Assembly: GCA_012862575.1 (NCBI GenBank)
Contig: BLSF01000020.1
Coordinates: 434,001-498,000 of the forward strand
Direction of reading: 5' to 3'
Length of the DNA: 64,000 nt
From: Parietichytrium sp. I65-24A
Taxonomy: Eukaryota > Sar > Bigyra > Thraustochytrida > Thraustochytriidae
Both the position numbers and the translations under genes were made by a program. Below, in pieces: positions 21,371-32,171 of this stretch. Under the pieces are notes generated by a model. The model saw only the letters and a list, made by a program, of their open reading frames with translations, was not told the origin of the DNA and did no database searches. How positions within the stretch are numbered: position 1 is the first letter of the stretch; each line of letters opens with the position of its first letter.

Positions 21371-21778
21371 AGCGCAGGCAGAGGTTGATGTTGATTGAAG
21401 CAGCCGCCTTGGTTCACAGTTGATTGAACTCAATAAATCAATGAATGTGAGTGGTGGTTTGAGTAAAGTGGTTTGATTGATATGCATGTGAAAAGAGAAG
21501 AATATCGTTCACGAGAATTGACAGCTGGTACCGGTAGTGGCTAGATGCGCGAAACCTCGTAGCATCATAGCATCATCATCACCTTGCAAAGCTGCGCAGG
21601 AAAAGGCTCGCAGAGAGAGGTTCCGGGCCAAGCCATCAGCACCCCGGCGCACCCAGCTGCGACGCCGCTCTTCAGCCCGGTCTTCGGTTTTGTGCAAGAG
21701 CCTGCTCAGCACATGAGAAACGCTGCTGGGGAGTAGGGGGCGTTACAAGCTGCACTCTGAGGTGGTCAATGCGAGCAG

Positions 21779-23884
21779 ATGGAGCACCACGAGGAAGAGG
21801 ATGAAGAGGAGGAGCCTGAGTTCATCACGCAGTGGCAGCGCGGGCAGCTATTGGGCAAAGGCGCTTTTGGATCGGTGTACTTGGGGTTGAATCTGGAGAC
21901 TGGTCAGCTCTTTGCAGTGAAGGAGATTGAAGACTTTGACGACACCCCGAATGGGAGAGCAGAGCTCAAGGCGTTAGAGAACGAAATTTCGACACTTCGG
22001 AAATGCGCACATCGGAATATTTTGAGGTATCTAGGTTATCAACGAACGGCAACACACATGTCCATATTTCTCGAGTACGTGTCTGGGGGCTCGATATGTG
22101 CTCTTTTGGACAAATTTGGGGCTTTGCAAGAAACGGTTGTCCGTGTATACACTCGTCAGATCCTACTTGGACTCGAGTATCTTCACCAGCATGGGATCGC
22201 ACACCGGGACATCAAAGGAGCAAACGTTCTGGTGTCGCAGGACGGGGTCGTCAAGCTGGCCGACTTTGGCGCCTCAAAGCGGATATGGGGTTCGTCATCT
22301 GCAAAGTCATGCATTCCGCACTCTGCAGATATGCCAAGCGTGTGCTTTGGAATTAAGGGAACGGCAATGTGGATGGCGCCAGAGGTTATTCGGGAAGACC
22401 AAGACGAGATGATTTGGAAGAAGGCAGACATGTGGAGCGTGGGATGCACTGTGATCGAGATGATAACTGGAAAGCCTCCTTGGTCCCAATTTTCGAATCC
22501 TATCACTGCAATGTACCATATAGCCTGCGGCCAAAGCAGTCCGGAGATTCCTCAACTGCTTTCGAGCACTGGCAAGTCATTCTTGAGCTCTTGTTTTAAG
22601 CTAGCCCCACTCGAGCGCCCAGATGCCACAGTAATACTCTTGCACCCGTTTGTGGGTAGTGGCCGGCTTGCGCGTCATACGCTACACATGGCCTCAGGAG
22701 ATGTCCAGCACACGAGCAAAAAAGGCCAAGCCCTTCCGGCCACTCCATGTGGTCAATGGCGATATAGTCGCTACACGAAAGCAAGAAATCTAGAGCAAAA
22801 GCGGCGAACGAAGTGCCCAGGTAAAGCTTCTGAGGATGTAGTGGTGTCCCTTCCTTCAATTGTTTCGCCTCTCAGCGTCAGGGTCAGAGGCACGGCAGCC
22901 GGTCTAAAAAAGACCCCAAGGTCAGCAGGTGAATCCATCGGAGATACGGCCAGGGTAATCAGCGACCCTCTCGAAATGCTGAAAAACGCAGTCGACCTTC
23001 AAGCCGAGCAGAACGACGCGCTCAGGCACGAACATATCTTGCCGTGGACGTTAGAAGTTCCAAATCTGCGGGGTTGCGACGTCGAGGTTCCGGAGTGCGA
23101 TGAAATTGACGAGTGTGAAGGATTGCGAATCGGAACTGAGAGTATAGATAATTTGTTCACCTCACCCGAGAGCTGTCCAAGCCATGACTTCAATCGAGAA
23201 AACGGTCTCAGAGCAGAAATTCAGGGGGAGATCGACGACGATGCAAAAGAGCGCCAAGCCTACGACGCGGACTTTTTGTCTAGGAATATTGCATCGCTGC
23301 AGGAGAATGCTCGCAGCCCGTCCCTTGTGCCCCTTGCGCTTAATGGCAAAAGCGAGAGCACGGTATCCAAGCTGAGGTCGAAAGGGGCCAAATCGTCAAA
23401 GTCCAGCAAGAGGCGACTTCAGGTCCCAGAACTTACGATATCAGAGCACACGCCTGTGGCGTTTGCAAGTGGAGCGATCAGTAAAGCGACGCCAAAGGCA
23501 AGGGTTCGTCTTTTGGCAACTGCCAGTCCGCCTGTGCATCCGTCAGGGGGATATGGCGCCACCCCTGCTAATCAGCTAGCTCGCGCACCAGCAGCGCACA
23601 AGGAGGCCCGCAAGCAGACCTTGAGTGCAAGGGCGAAGAAAAGCAGCGTGTCGAGCAAAGTTGAGCGTCTTCATTCGGCTCCATCGCCAGAAAAAAGCAC
23701 AGGACCAAAGGCTCTTTTGAGTTGCCGCACGAATGTCTTACCGGGCGCAACCAAAAAGGCCACCAAACAACCCTCCACAGCGCCACGGCATAAGGCCGCA
23801 AATCTTGAGGATCGCCCTGTGCGGCTCAAGCGAAATACTCCAAGGGGAGTTGGCCAGGCACACTCTGAGCGTAGTGGAAGGTGA
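21779..23884 (+). CDS. STE11/MAPKKK-type protein kinase
   Basis: 701 residues, single exon, starting at an ATG followed by an acidic stretch. The kinase domain is at residues 19-295: LGKGAFGSV glycine loop, Lys48 in FAVKEI, GG-SICALL hinge region, HRDIKGANVLV with Asp144, DFGASKRI and WMAPEVI. These are hallmark residues of the MEKK/NPK1 group, and all catalytic residues are present. The activation segment is somewhat long (about 25 residues between DFGASKR and the GTAMWM motif) and contains several Ser and Cys. The C-terminal 400 residues are low-complexity, basic and Ser/Lys-rich with no second domain. It would act upstream of a MAP kinase kinase in the cytosol. It is divergent from the fusion kinase at 18248-20873. 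Confidence 0.88.
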   Translation: MEHHEEEDEEEEPEFITQWQRGQLLGKGAFGSVYLGLNLETGQLFAVKEIEDFDDTPNGRAELKALENEISTLRKCAHRNILRYLGYQRTATHMSIFLEYVSGGSICALLDKFGALQETVVRVYTRQILLGLEYLHQHGIAHRDIKGANVLVSQDGVVKLADFGASKRIWGSSSAKSCIPHSADMPSVCFGIKGTAMWMAPEVIREDQDEMIWKKADMWSVGCTVIEMITGKPPWSQFSNPITAMYHIACGQSSPEIPQLLSSTGKSFLSSCFKLAPLERPDATVILLHPFVGSGRLARHTLHMASGDVQHTSKKGQALPATPCGQWRYSRYTKARNLEQKRRTKCPGKASEDVVVSLPSIVSPLSVRVRGTAAGLKKTPRSAGESIGDTARVISDPLEMLKNAVDLQAEQNDALRHEHILPWTLEVPNLRGCDVEVPECDEIDECEGLRIGTESIDNLFTSPESCPSHDFNRENGLRAEIQGEIDDDAKERQAYDADFLSRNIASLQENARSPSLVPLALNGKSESTVSKLRSKGAKSSKSSKRRLQVPELTISEHTPVAFASGAISKATPKARVRLLATASPPVHPSGGYGATPANQLARAPAAHKEARKQTLSARAKKSSVSSKVERLHSAPSPEKSTGPKALLSCRTNVLPGATKKATKQPSTAPRHKAANLEDRPVRLKRNTPRGVGQAHSERSGR

Positions 23885-24115
23885 GAAAGAAAAGTTGGAG
23901 GAGTTCGACTGCAGTGTAAGGCATTGTGTCCATCGTCTTGTAGAATATTTCAGCAGCATCGTCCAAATTCAGGTCGCATCGAGCGACGCGTAAAATTTGT
24001 ATTTTTTTAAAATAAAGAAATCGACCCAGGGCAAAGTCAGGAATTGTCTGAAGGGTAGAGCATTTAGAAATTAACGAGACTTCAATCATCATGTACGAAT
24101 TAGCGAGGCGCAGAA

Positions 24116-26536
24116 TCAGACCGAGCCGTACCCATTCATTCCTATAGACCTGGACGAGTCCTGTTTGCTATTCAGTGTGTTCGGCAACAAGTGAGCAGCC
24201 TCACCAAATCCTTCCTTTGGACTCGAAGTCCCGTTCATCCCGTGTGGCGACTTTATTGCATTCGCTGCCGAATGCTTGCTTGTGATACCACCCTGGTAGA
24301 CGGGCTGGCCTTTGCTCGCCTTCGGGCTCCAAGCGCTCCAAAACAATCGCGCAACAAAGCTGGCATAGATGCACACGAGTACAAGAACTCCTATGAGCTG
24401 AATCATGGACATGGAAGAAATGTCCATAGAGTTTGACACGAGGTATATGTTTATGAAAAAAACAACCCCAGAACAGACCCAGCCAAGGCCGCGCATCCAC
24501 TTCCCATTTGCGAATGGTCCCATAAAGTGCTCGGAGCTTGTGAAGAATAGCAAGGGAAGCAATGCAAATGGAAGCTGCAAGCTCTGCACAACGTTCAGCG
24601 CCTCGTCGAGACGGTCGGCTGCTAGGTAATTGGAGTTGGCCAGTACAGCCACAATTGTTGCTGGAACCAGAGATATGGCGCGTGTCAGAGCGACGCGTAC
24701 CCAGTTCGGAATTTCCAGCTGAAGAAAACCTTCCATGACAAATTGTCCAGCGTAGGTTCCCGTCATCGTAGAGCTTTGCCCTGCGGCGAGCAGTCCTATT
24801 GCCCACACAATGGATGCTCCCTTGCCTAGAAATGACTCCAGAGCGTGGGCCGCCCCTTGCAAACCAATTGGCATGCAGGTTCCTTGAAGACCGCTCTCGG
24901 TGGTGCAACTTATGACTGTCGATTGCGCGCTGGCGTCAGCCTGGTGCTGGACATTTCTTGGCACACACGCAAACGGAGGGTCCACCACGACGCCAGAAGG
25001 TTGCAGTGTCAGTGACTCTTGCACTGCTTGGCAGGTGTCACTGTAGAAACCGTGGGCAAAAACGGCAACCACAGCGCAATTAATGAGCAGGGACACAAAT
25101 AATGCGAGTGCTGCTTCAATTGCAAAATACTTGTTGGCCTCGGCAATTTTGCTTTCTCGTCGACGGTCAATATCGCGAGACTGCACGAGCGCGGAGTGAA
25201 GATAAATATTATGCGGCATCACAACGGCACCGAGGATTGACACTGCCTGAACAGACGCTTGTTCATGGACATAAGGAACCATAAACCCTTCTAACATTTG
25301 CTTTGGGTCTGCGGGATCCGAAAAGAAAGTTGCAAAAAAGCAAAAGCACATTGCTGCGATTAGGAGGACGAAGAACAGCTCAAGCTGTCGGACTCCAATC
25401 ACGTGAAGCGCAAGGAATGTGAGAGTATCCAAGCCAGTGATAAGACAACCCACCCACAACGGAAAATCAAAGAGCACACGAAACGCCACGGCGGACCCGA
25501 CGATCTCCTGTATGTCGCTGCCGATGATGGCTAATTGCATCATAGCGTACAGTATATACGTGTCTCCTTTGCTGTAATGGTCCCGGCAATTTTCAGCCAA
25601 ATTTTTGCCAGTGGCCACGCCTAATCGCACCGCCAAGACTTGCAGGAAAAAGCCCAGCAAGGTGGACACAGAGAGCACCCAGAGAAGCTGGTAGCCGCAG
25701 TAGCCCCCAGCCTGAAGGTCACTCTCGATGTTGCCTGGGTCGAGATACGCCACGGACATGAGCCAGCCTGGCCCAGTGTAAGCCCAGAACAATTTCCACC
25801 TAAACCAGGGCTGCTTATGTCGAGAGTGCGGCGAGTGCACGTCATGGCTACTCTCGGCGGAAGTTGCGCGGGCCAGAGAAATCGGGTGCTCCTTTTTGGG
25901 AGAAGTGAGCAGAAACTCTTCTTCTTCCTCCTCCTCTTCCTCCTGCATTATAACATCCCTGCCCAAGTCAAGGTCTCCTCCATACAATCGATCCTCAAGT
26001 GCGCCGCGTTGGCTAGAATCGCTCGCGCTATCCATCTGTGCGCCGTCCTCGTCGTCGTCGTCCACGTCCGGGATGTGCACCTGGTGCGACCTGTCAAACG
26101 CAAAGGACGTTTTGGTGAGTATCTCCAGATCCCAGTGTCTGTGATGATGGTATCTCGACCCATTCCGCATCGAGCTGTCCCAGCTTGCATTCCGTTTCCT
26201 TTTCATTGGATGCGCAGCGCCGTTGTCCGCCACGCGGCTGTCCGTGTTCAGCCTCGACCGTTGCATATCCGATCCGTCCCCAGAGTTTCCCCATATCGGC
26301 TGGATGCCCCAGTCTGACCCTACATCCACCATATGCGACCCTCTGGGCGGCGAAACTCCGCCAGCCACTCTGCCCGCGGCCACTACTTCCGGGCTGCTTT
26401 GCTGCCTTCTGGACACCAGAAACGAACCAAAGCCCTGTACGCGCCGTTGACCATTATCTTCCAAGTCGCTCGCGTCCTCCTCGGAATACGGTTGGCCCGG
26501 CCCATCTTCGCTGACTCTGCCTCTGCCTGAACTCAT
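24116..26536 (-). CDS. NRAMP-family divalent metal transporter
   Basis: 806 residues from the first ATG (a GTG lies 42 bases upstream in frame). The first 235 residues are hydrophilic and carry His-, Asp- and Glu-rich runs (a nine-residue Glu run near the end) that could bind metal or regulate trafficking. The LeuT-fold follows with the two NRAMP signatures: YLDPGN in helix 1 (Asp about 265) and MPHNIYLHS in helix 6 (about 437). The Met of the second motif supports Mn/Fe-type selectivity over Mg. A Cys-containing luminal loop of about 70 residues follows helix 7. The C-terminal tail is cytosolic and Ser-rich. The gene converges on the MAPKKK with 231 bases between stops. Confidence 0.92.
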   Translation of the reverse strand: MSSGRGRVSEDGPGQPYSEEDASDLEDNGQRRVQGFGSFLVSRRQQSSPEVVAAGRVAGGVSPPRGSHMVDVGSDWGIQPIWGNSGDGSDMQRSRLNTDSRVADNGAAHPMKRKRNASWDSSMRNGSRYHHHRHWDLEILTKTSFAFDRSHQVHIPDVDDDDEDGAQMDSASDSSQRGALEDRLYGGDLDLGRDVIMQEEEEEEEEEFLLTSPKKEHPISLARATSAESSHDVHSPHSRHKQPWFRWKLFWAYTGPGWLMSVAYLDPGNIESDLQAGGYCGYQLLWVLSVSTLLGFFLQVLAVRLGVATGKNLAENCRDHYSKGDTYILYAMMQLAIIGSDIQEIVGSAVAFRVLFDFPLWVGCLITGLDTLTFLALHVIGVRQLELFFVLLIAAMCFCFFATFFSDPADPKQMLEGFMVPYVHEQASVQAVSILGAVVMPHNIYLHSALVQSRDIDRRRESKIAEANKYFAIEAALALFVSLLINCAVVAVFAHGFYSDTCQAVQESLTLQPSGVVVDPPFACVPRNVQHQADASAQSTVISCTTESGLQGTCMPIGLQGAAHALESFLGKGASIVWAIGLLAAGQSSTMTGTYAGQFVMEGFLQLEIPNWVRVALTRAISLVPATIVAVLANSNYLAADRLDEALNVVQSLQLPFALLPLLFFTSSEHFMGPFANGKWMRGLGWVCSGVVFFINIYLVSNSMDISSMSMIQLIGVLVLVCIYASFVARLFWSAWSPKASKGQPVYQGGITSKHSAANAIKSPHGMNGTSSPKEGFGEAAHLLPNTLNSKQDSSRSIGMNGYGSV

Positions 26537-27013
26537 GCCTCGCGACACAGTGGCACAGTGGTTGGTTTTCAGTCTCACAACTCCCTCAAGTAACCGCCGC
26601 GTACACCCAATTGCACATACATACGTACGCGGTGAAGGGGTACTCAGGACTCAGGTACTCAGTACTCGAAGTGGTTGTTCAATGAATGAAGAATTTTAAT
26701 AAGAAAGATTGCGGCGTTTGGTGAGAGCGCATAATTCGGAGATAATTATTGGAAATTTGCGGCTAAGTTTTTGGGGAAATTCGACGAAATTATTCCATCG
26801 AATTTCCATGGATTTTCCACCGCATTTTTGCGACAATTGTTTGGGACTTTTCCACCGAGTTTCTTTTTGTCAAAGTTTGGTCAAAGGGAATGGACAAGTG
26901 ATCATAAGTGATCCAAAGTGAGTTGAGTTGCGTCAACGGTGCGAAAAGAAACAACAGTGAAAGTTGCGAAAGGACACTCGAGTATTGAGTATTGAGTATT
27001 GAGTACGGTGGAG
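26537..27013. other. divergent intergenic region
   Basis: Between the NRAMP and CHORD-like start codons. A GAGTATT repeat (three copies) lies at 26980-27003, just before the small gene. No other feature is seen. Confidence 0.45.
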
Positions 27014-27352
27014 ATGAGCGAGGTCAAGGCGCAGAGCAAGGAGATGTGCAGACGGTGTAAGCTGGACTTCGTTCCAGGCGCAGAGGACAGCAAGTGCACT
27101 TATCACCCGGGCACGTTTATGGGGGAAACTAAGCAGAGATGGTGAGTTTGCAGGTGGCAGAATGGCGCCGGCCGAGATGGATGGGCAGTAGTGCTGACTC
27201 GCGCGTCTGTGCTGGAAAGGGCCGCTCCGGGCGAGACCAAAGGTAACTCGGAGATGCACTACTTTTACACCTGCTGTGGGTCATACGATTACAACTCGAA
27301 GGGTTGCCATGAAGGAAGTCATGCGAGCTATTCAGACCCCGAGGATCTATAG
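27014..27352 (+). CDS. small CHORD-like zinc-binding protein, two exons
   Basis: Coding sequence is join(27014..27141, 27220..27352), 86 residues. The 78-base intron has a GTGAGT donor, a CTGAC branch-like site and an AAAG acceptor, and joins in phase 2 to rebuild Trp43. Putative metal ligands are spaced as in a CHORD domain: C12-x2-C15, C28-T-Y-H31-P-G, then Y-T-C61-C62-G, and GC72-x4-H77. CHORD domains bind two zinc ions and, in RAR1 and CHP-1, interact with HSP90 and SGT1. This protein has a single domain and nothing else. A CS-domain protein of the CacyBP/SIP type lies at 61152, but no link can be claimed. Confidence 0.75.
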
Positions 27353-27786
27353 CGCATCTTGAAAGCTGCGGCGCGCTTCCTAGAGTTCGCGCTCTTCCAT
27401 TGCATTGTGAAATCAAAAAATTTCCTTTTTAAAGAAGGAAGCGTCGACCGCGAAAAACTTGAAAACCACTCCATCGTTCGCGGCTCGCGAGCGATAAGGC
27501 TGGCTGAGTTACGTTTATTCTGAATGAGCACTGCATCAACACACCTTTGATCGATTGGATTTGGCGTGGCCTCAAGTGTTCTGAATCTTTCTTGATGAAT
27601 GAATTTTCTAAAAAGCAAAGCATGGCCCCGTGATATTGGTGCCACACTTGCCACACCAGCACGAGACTCTCTTTAAGAACTAACTGTAGAGAGCAAATTG
27701 TTTTGTCCACACCCATCCCTGTTATAACCATGACGATTCCGCAGTGAAGCTGCTTTCCCCGATCTCTCCAAGATCTCTTTCGTTTC
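27353..27786. other. 3' flank, no gene seen
   Basis: No coding feature is apparent. It separates the CHORD-like gene from the ATCase-like fragment. Confidence 0.4.
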
Positions 27787-28066
27787 GGACTCGGTCGCCA
27801 ACTTTGAAATCAGATTCTCTTCAAGCGATATCCGACTTGTACGCGATGACAACGGAGCTAGGCTGTAGCGTCAACGAGCTTTGTGTAAGCTTTGTAGGCT
27901 CCATGTACACCAAGCCCCAGGTGTGGGAGCTCGCAGATCTCCTTGTGCAGATCGGCGCCAAGTTCAATTTTGTTGGGCCGGAGTGGCTGCAGCTTCCAGA
28001 CGACGTTTCAGAGCTGATAAAGGCCAAAGTACCTTCATGGAAATTCCCGTCTGAGAGCTCTTTGCA
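27787..28066 (+). pseudogene. dispersed 280-base fragment of the ATCase-like gene
   Basis: This segment is almost identical to the reverse complement of the middle of the gene at 7224-8234 (the region from RSPTLKSDS to SESSLQD), with one substitution near its end. Homology stops abruptly on both sides. The frame remains open through the fragment and meets a TAA-free run ending in LHDL and a stop at 28074-28076. It has no start codon of its own and lacks both ends of the fold. It is a recent dispersed duplication about 20 kb from the parent and on the other strand. No flanking repeats were recognised. Confidence 0.8.
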
Positions 28067-29177
28067 TGACCTCTAAGGAAAGTTAATAAATTCTGTTCGC
28101 GTTATTCACACTTGCCTTACTAGTAGCTCACTCACTACTGGTACCGGACACTAGTAGCCTTTCTCTCTCTCACCCCAAGGTCGGGTTGTGCATCTCCAAT
28201 CATTTGCTCCAACAATTAGCACTAACTTGCTGCGGCAGGCATTGCGCGCATGCACAGCCATGGTCCCATTCACGCGATTGTTTGCTTCGAGATGTCACTC
28301 ACGGTCAACCCACGCCAGCCAGCTACATGTCATGTGCCATGTGCCATGTGGTCACAGTCATTCTCGCTCGGGCAGTCAGATTGCATTGGCTTGCCATTCT
28401 AAACCACTAGAGGTGAACACTTTTTCGCAGAAAGCCCCACCCCCCACTATGCCAGGGGTTACAACAGCTCACTGCATTCGCCTCCGCTGGAACTGCAGAA
28501 TGGCAACCGGATTCGCCCTGATGATCGATCGATCGACCTCAGGGACCTTAGTGCTCGGTCGGGCTCGGAGCTCTGGCGACGTGTAAGAGTAACTATTTTT
28601 GTGCCCAAAAGCCACCCTTCGAAAGGGGCTGTTGACCGATGATCGTGCGACGGACAATGGTCTGTGACCTTGATACAACGCAAGCGCATCTTTCCCGATG
28701 GCCAAGATTCCCCCTCGCTCTCCTCTCCAGGGATCCCACCATAGCAGAGAATCTTTGTCGCTGCAAGTAATTTACTCACTGTCCATACCGCGAAAGGGTG
28801 CACACTCAGGTGTTGCGCAAGAGCGCTAAGTCGTCGGTGGCAGTGGTAAAAAAAGTTTGGTAGTTTGGAGATGTTTGGAGAGAAGCTATCGACGACTGGA
28901 CCGCCATTGAGAGCGCGAGAGATGGAGCTGAGTGCCTAACTAATTCAAGACATGTTTGCCGTGATTTGCGAGCCGAGTGCCGAAAAGTGCAAAGGCAGTC
29001 CTTGAATTCAACGCCGAGTGAGTTGTTGTCAATGATCCAGTCTTCTTCGGTAGTGCCAGAAGCAAGCAACCAAGCAAACACCAAACTTGCAAGCTGGTGC
29101 TGTATTCGTTGCGAGCTACCAACCAGAAAAGAGAAGAAAGGAAGCAAGCATTTGAGACAAGCAGAAGGAAAATCACC
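28067..29177. other. intergenic region
   Basis: No gene supported. The last 100 bases before 29178 are A-rich and purine-rich, like an untranslated leader. Confidence 0.45.
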
Positions 29178-30689
29178 ATGAAGTTTGGCGCGGCCTTGCT
29201 GGCGCTTGGGGCGGTGCAAACAGGCACAGCAATCAAAATCGGTTTCATCGGAGACACGGGCGCGCAAACCTCAGGGTCAAATGGATTCTACGCGAGGGCG
29301 GTGTACGAATTGATGGCGGATAACGGTGTCGAGCTCGTCGTCCAGAATGGCGACTTGGATTACAACTCGGACCCTTCCGAGTGGGACTCCTTTCTGCAGA
29401 CATATGCGACTCAGAGAGGCATGCAAGTTCTCGTCTCTTCCGGAAATCACGAAGAGTTGAGTACCTATGGATCGCCTTGGTATGGCTCGGAAGGGTACAA
29501 GGCCAAAATGTCTCGCCGAATGCTTGGAGATTCTCTTCTCGCGAATAGTTGCAAGGGCGACTATGGAGAGCGTTTTAGCTGCATCATCGGTGATGTACAC
29601 ATTGTCATGATTGGCTGGCGCCAACAAGAACAAAGCACATCCGGGGAGATTGAGTACTCGAACAATTTCCTCGCAAACGAGCTGAAAAACTCTCCAGCAA
29701 AGTGGAAGTTCGCAGTTTGGCATAAACCAGAAGGGAAACTGAACAATGGCGATGCTCACACTTCCGCTTATGGCCTTGAGCCGCTTTATGAGACGGCGAG
29801 GAAGTACGGCGCCGTGATCACCTCTGGACATTGCCATGTTTACGGTCGCACAAAGGTTATTTCGTCTTTTGAGTCCACCCCGGTTGTCGCGAGCGGGGAT
29901 TCCATTTCAAATCCAACGATCACGTGCGGAAGCACGCTCGCTCTTGTGGTTGGCATGTCCGGATACAAAATGGATAGCGACGGAAAGTACCGAAACAAAA
30001 GCTATTGGGCGAAAAGTTTGACTTATGATGACTACAACTCTTATCGCGCAGGTGCGCTCATCTGTGACGTGAGTGCGAATTCTGCGTCGTGTGAATACAA
30101 GCTTGCTGGCAGCGGTGTGGTGCAGGATCAGTTCGTTATCCAAAACCGCGCGACCAACTGTGCAGGAAATGATGCTGGTGAAGACGACGCGGCAACATGC
30201 CAAGATATTGGCGGAGTTACGTACAGCAACGGCGAGGACGCTCCCTGTGCCGACATCACCAACTACTGCTCCTCTCACGCTGTTGTTCGGACGAAATGCG
30301 CCAAGTCTTGTGGGCTGTGTGAAAGCGAGAGCAGCTGCGTGGACAATGAACCATCGGGCCTCAAATTTTCCGACGGTGCAGCCGCGCCTTGCAGCGAGCT
30401 CGGCTCGTATTGCTCTCAGTATACCTCCGTTCAGGACGCCTGTCCCGCAACATGTGGTGTGTGCGCGCAAATATCTGTGCAGAATGTAATCGCAATCAAG
30501 TCCGAAAGCGAGAGCACGATCCCCGTCTCCAACGAGTTCCCGAGTGGCCTTGCATTTGGCTTAGGCGCAGCAGGGCTCGGAGTTGTATTCGCTGGGGTCG
30601 CAGGAGTGGCCTACACTCGGCGCAGATCAGCTGCGGCTCAGAGCTCTTCTCAGTCCGTCGTTGCCCCGCCCGATCTGGAAAGTCCATAA
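29178..30689 (+). CDS. secreted/anchored purple acid phosphatase-like protein with two ShKT domains
   Basis: 503 residues, single exon. A hydrophobic signal peptide (about 1-18, cleavage after GTA) is followed by a metallophosphoesterase domain (19-300). All five metal-binding motifs are visible: GDTG (Asp26), NGDLDY, GNHEE, the His of VWHKPE and GHCHVY. Two short Cys-rich modules follow at about 335-380 and 386-432, each with six cysteines in the ShKT spacing (C-x-D ... C ... C-x3-C-x2-C). A single transmembrane helix (about 455-480) and a short basic tail close it. It should be a cell-surface or vesicular phosphatase. ShKT names only a fold; no toxic activity is implied. The ATG is in an AATCACCATG context. 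Confidence 0.85.
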   Translation: MKFGAALLALGAVQTGTAIKIGFIGDTGAQTSGSNGFYARAVYELMADNGVELVVQNGDLDYNSDPSEWDSFLQTYATQRGMQVLVSSGNHEELSTYGSPWYGSEGYKAKMSRRMLGDSLLANSCKGDYGERFSCIIGDVHIVMIGWRQQEQSTSGEIEYSNNFLANELKNSPAKWKFAVWHKPEGKLNNGDAHTSAYGLEPLYETARKYGAVITSGHCHVYGRTKVISSFESTPVVASGDSISNPTITCGSTLALVVGMSGYKMDSDGKYRNKSYWAKSLTYDDYNSYRAGALICDVSANSASCEYKLAGSGVVQDQFVIQNRATNCAGNDAGEDDAATCQDIGGVTYSNGEDAPCADITNYCSSHAVVRTKCAKSCGLCESESSCVDNEPSGLKFSDGAAAPCSELGSYCSQYTSVQDACPATCGVCAQISVQNVIAIKSESESTIPVSNEFPSGLAFGLGAAGLGVVFAGVAGVAYTRRRSAAAQSSSQSVVAPPDLESP

Positions 30690-32171
30690 GCGCGGCTTGC
30701 CTTTTCGCATTCTTTTCAATTTCCAATCCAACTTTCAAGTTCCTTTTTCTCCTCAACTTCAACCATCAAGAAATCATCGCAGCACAACTCGAGTAACGGT
30801 GTCTCTTGTCACACGCACATAAAATCATTCTCTCAACACTTCATCTTGTCTTTACTGTATTTTCCAAATCCAAACTTTGGAAAGAGAATCACAAACCTAA
30901 AACCCACCGCGGTCTCATCGCTCCTGTTCGTTCGCAGTCAAATGACTCTCCATCACCCCTGACAACCGCGATTTTTCCTACTGGAGTGGGAACTTTTCTC
31001 TCTACCACTTTGCAACCGAAAAGTCTAGCACTCTTCTCTCCCCTTTCTGGAAATTTCAAGCGCCACGTCGTGTGCATCTCCTGTGCATTTTCATTTTCTG
31101 AATAGGCGTCCCAGCCTACTTCTAATCTAAGTGATATACACTTGTTAGTCTTATCGTGAACCCCTCCACTTGTGATTCGCCAAATTGAACAAGTAGATGA
31201 GCTTATGAGGGGGTTAGGTGCAGGAGATATTTCTTCTGGCAACGGTCCCAATACACGTCAACTTTTGTCAACTTTGTTGAATTGGAGAAATTGGAGAGAC
31301 AGGTGATCACGGCAAAGGGAAAGAAGGTTGCAAAAAGACGTTGATTGCTGGAGGCAAGGAACACACACGCTCGAGCTTGGGGACCTAGTTTGAGTGATAT
31401 GTGATATTGGGCGCTCTCATCTTGTTGTTGTTTACTTGCGACAGAGAAAGAAGATTGCACAGGAGAATATAGGCATCGGACGTCTCTCCAGCAAGGGACA
31501 CAAAGAGCGGATTTACCAGTTGACCAAGAGCCCGCAAACAGAGATACGCTGCGGCGTTTTCGCTTTGCACGAAAAAGTGGAAACCTCTCCGTTCTCGTCA
31601 CGTTACGTCGTTCCCACTCCCGGCCTCGCTTCTCGTGGGATCCCGGAGACGCAATCTCAACACCGACGGAACTTTTCTGGGTTCGAGGTGTCTCATCAAG
31701 CCAACACTTCAAGCCTGAAGAGCCCTCGGCGCTCCAAAACTCAGCTTCCTCATCCCGCGGAGCCATTTCCCCGCGCACCCCAGCGCGGACACGTGCCGCA
31801 CCTAGCCTCCACATACCAAACCCCCATTCCTGTATCGTCAGTTACCTGAAACAGGTCCAGATCCTAGACCATCAATTGTGGCACGCTATTAACAAACCCA
31901 GCGCGGAGACTGGACACGGAAAAGTACTTTCCTTCCTTTCCCTGCCTCGCTCCTGTCTGTATGCCATTGTGTACGCGCTCTTCAAAAGTGTCCGCGGCAC
32001 AGAGACCATAGTTGTGGTGACGTTGCAGGAGCGTACGTCGCGTAATTCTTCACTGCGGGCTAGAGTCTCCCGGTGAGAGAAGGCAAAAGTGTTGGTGCAG
32101 CACGGCTCAAGAAGAAGAAGAAGAAGAAGAAGAAGAAGAGGTGGAGAAGAGGAGAGAAAGAGAGAGCGAAA
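30690..32171. other. intergenic region ending in an AAG tract
   Basis: No supported gene. Long reverse-strand open frames here are Ser/Phe-rich and overlap the next gene in antisense. An AAG trinucleotide tract lies at 32107-32141 in the probable leader of the following gene. Confidence 0.45.
32107..32141 (+). repeat. AAG trinucleotide tract
   Basis: About ten AAG repeats, roughly 30 bases upstream of the ATG at 32172. Confidence 0.9.

Larger units (their letters stand above)
20874..21778. other. divergent promoter region full of simple repeats
   Basis: Between the fusion kinase and MAPKKK start codons. It contains an ACTCACA-type repeat (20887-20941), an ACTC tetranucleotide tract (20961-21079), a GA tract (21336-21368) and a TACCGGTA site at 21529. 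No gene is seen. Confidence 0.5.

Noticed and set aside
24201-24908. 235-codon reverse frame inside the NRAMP gene
   Set aside because: Out-of-frame shadow of an unmistakable transporter gene, rich in Arg, Cys and His.
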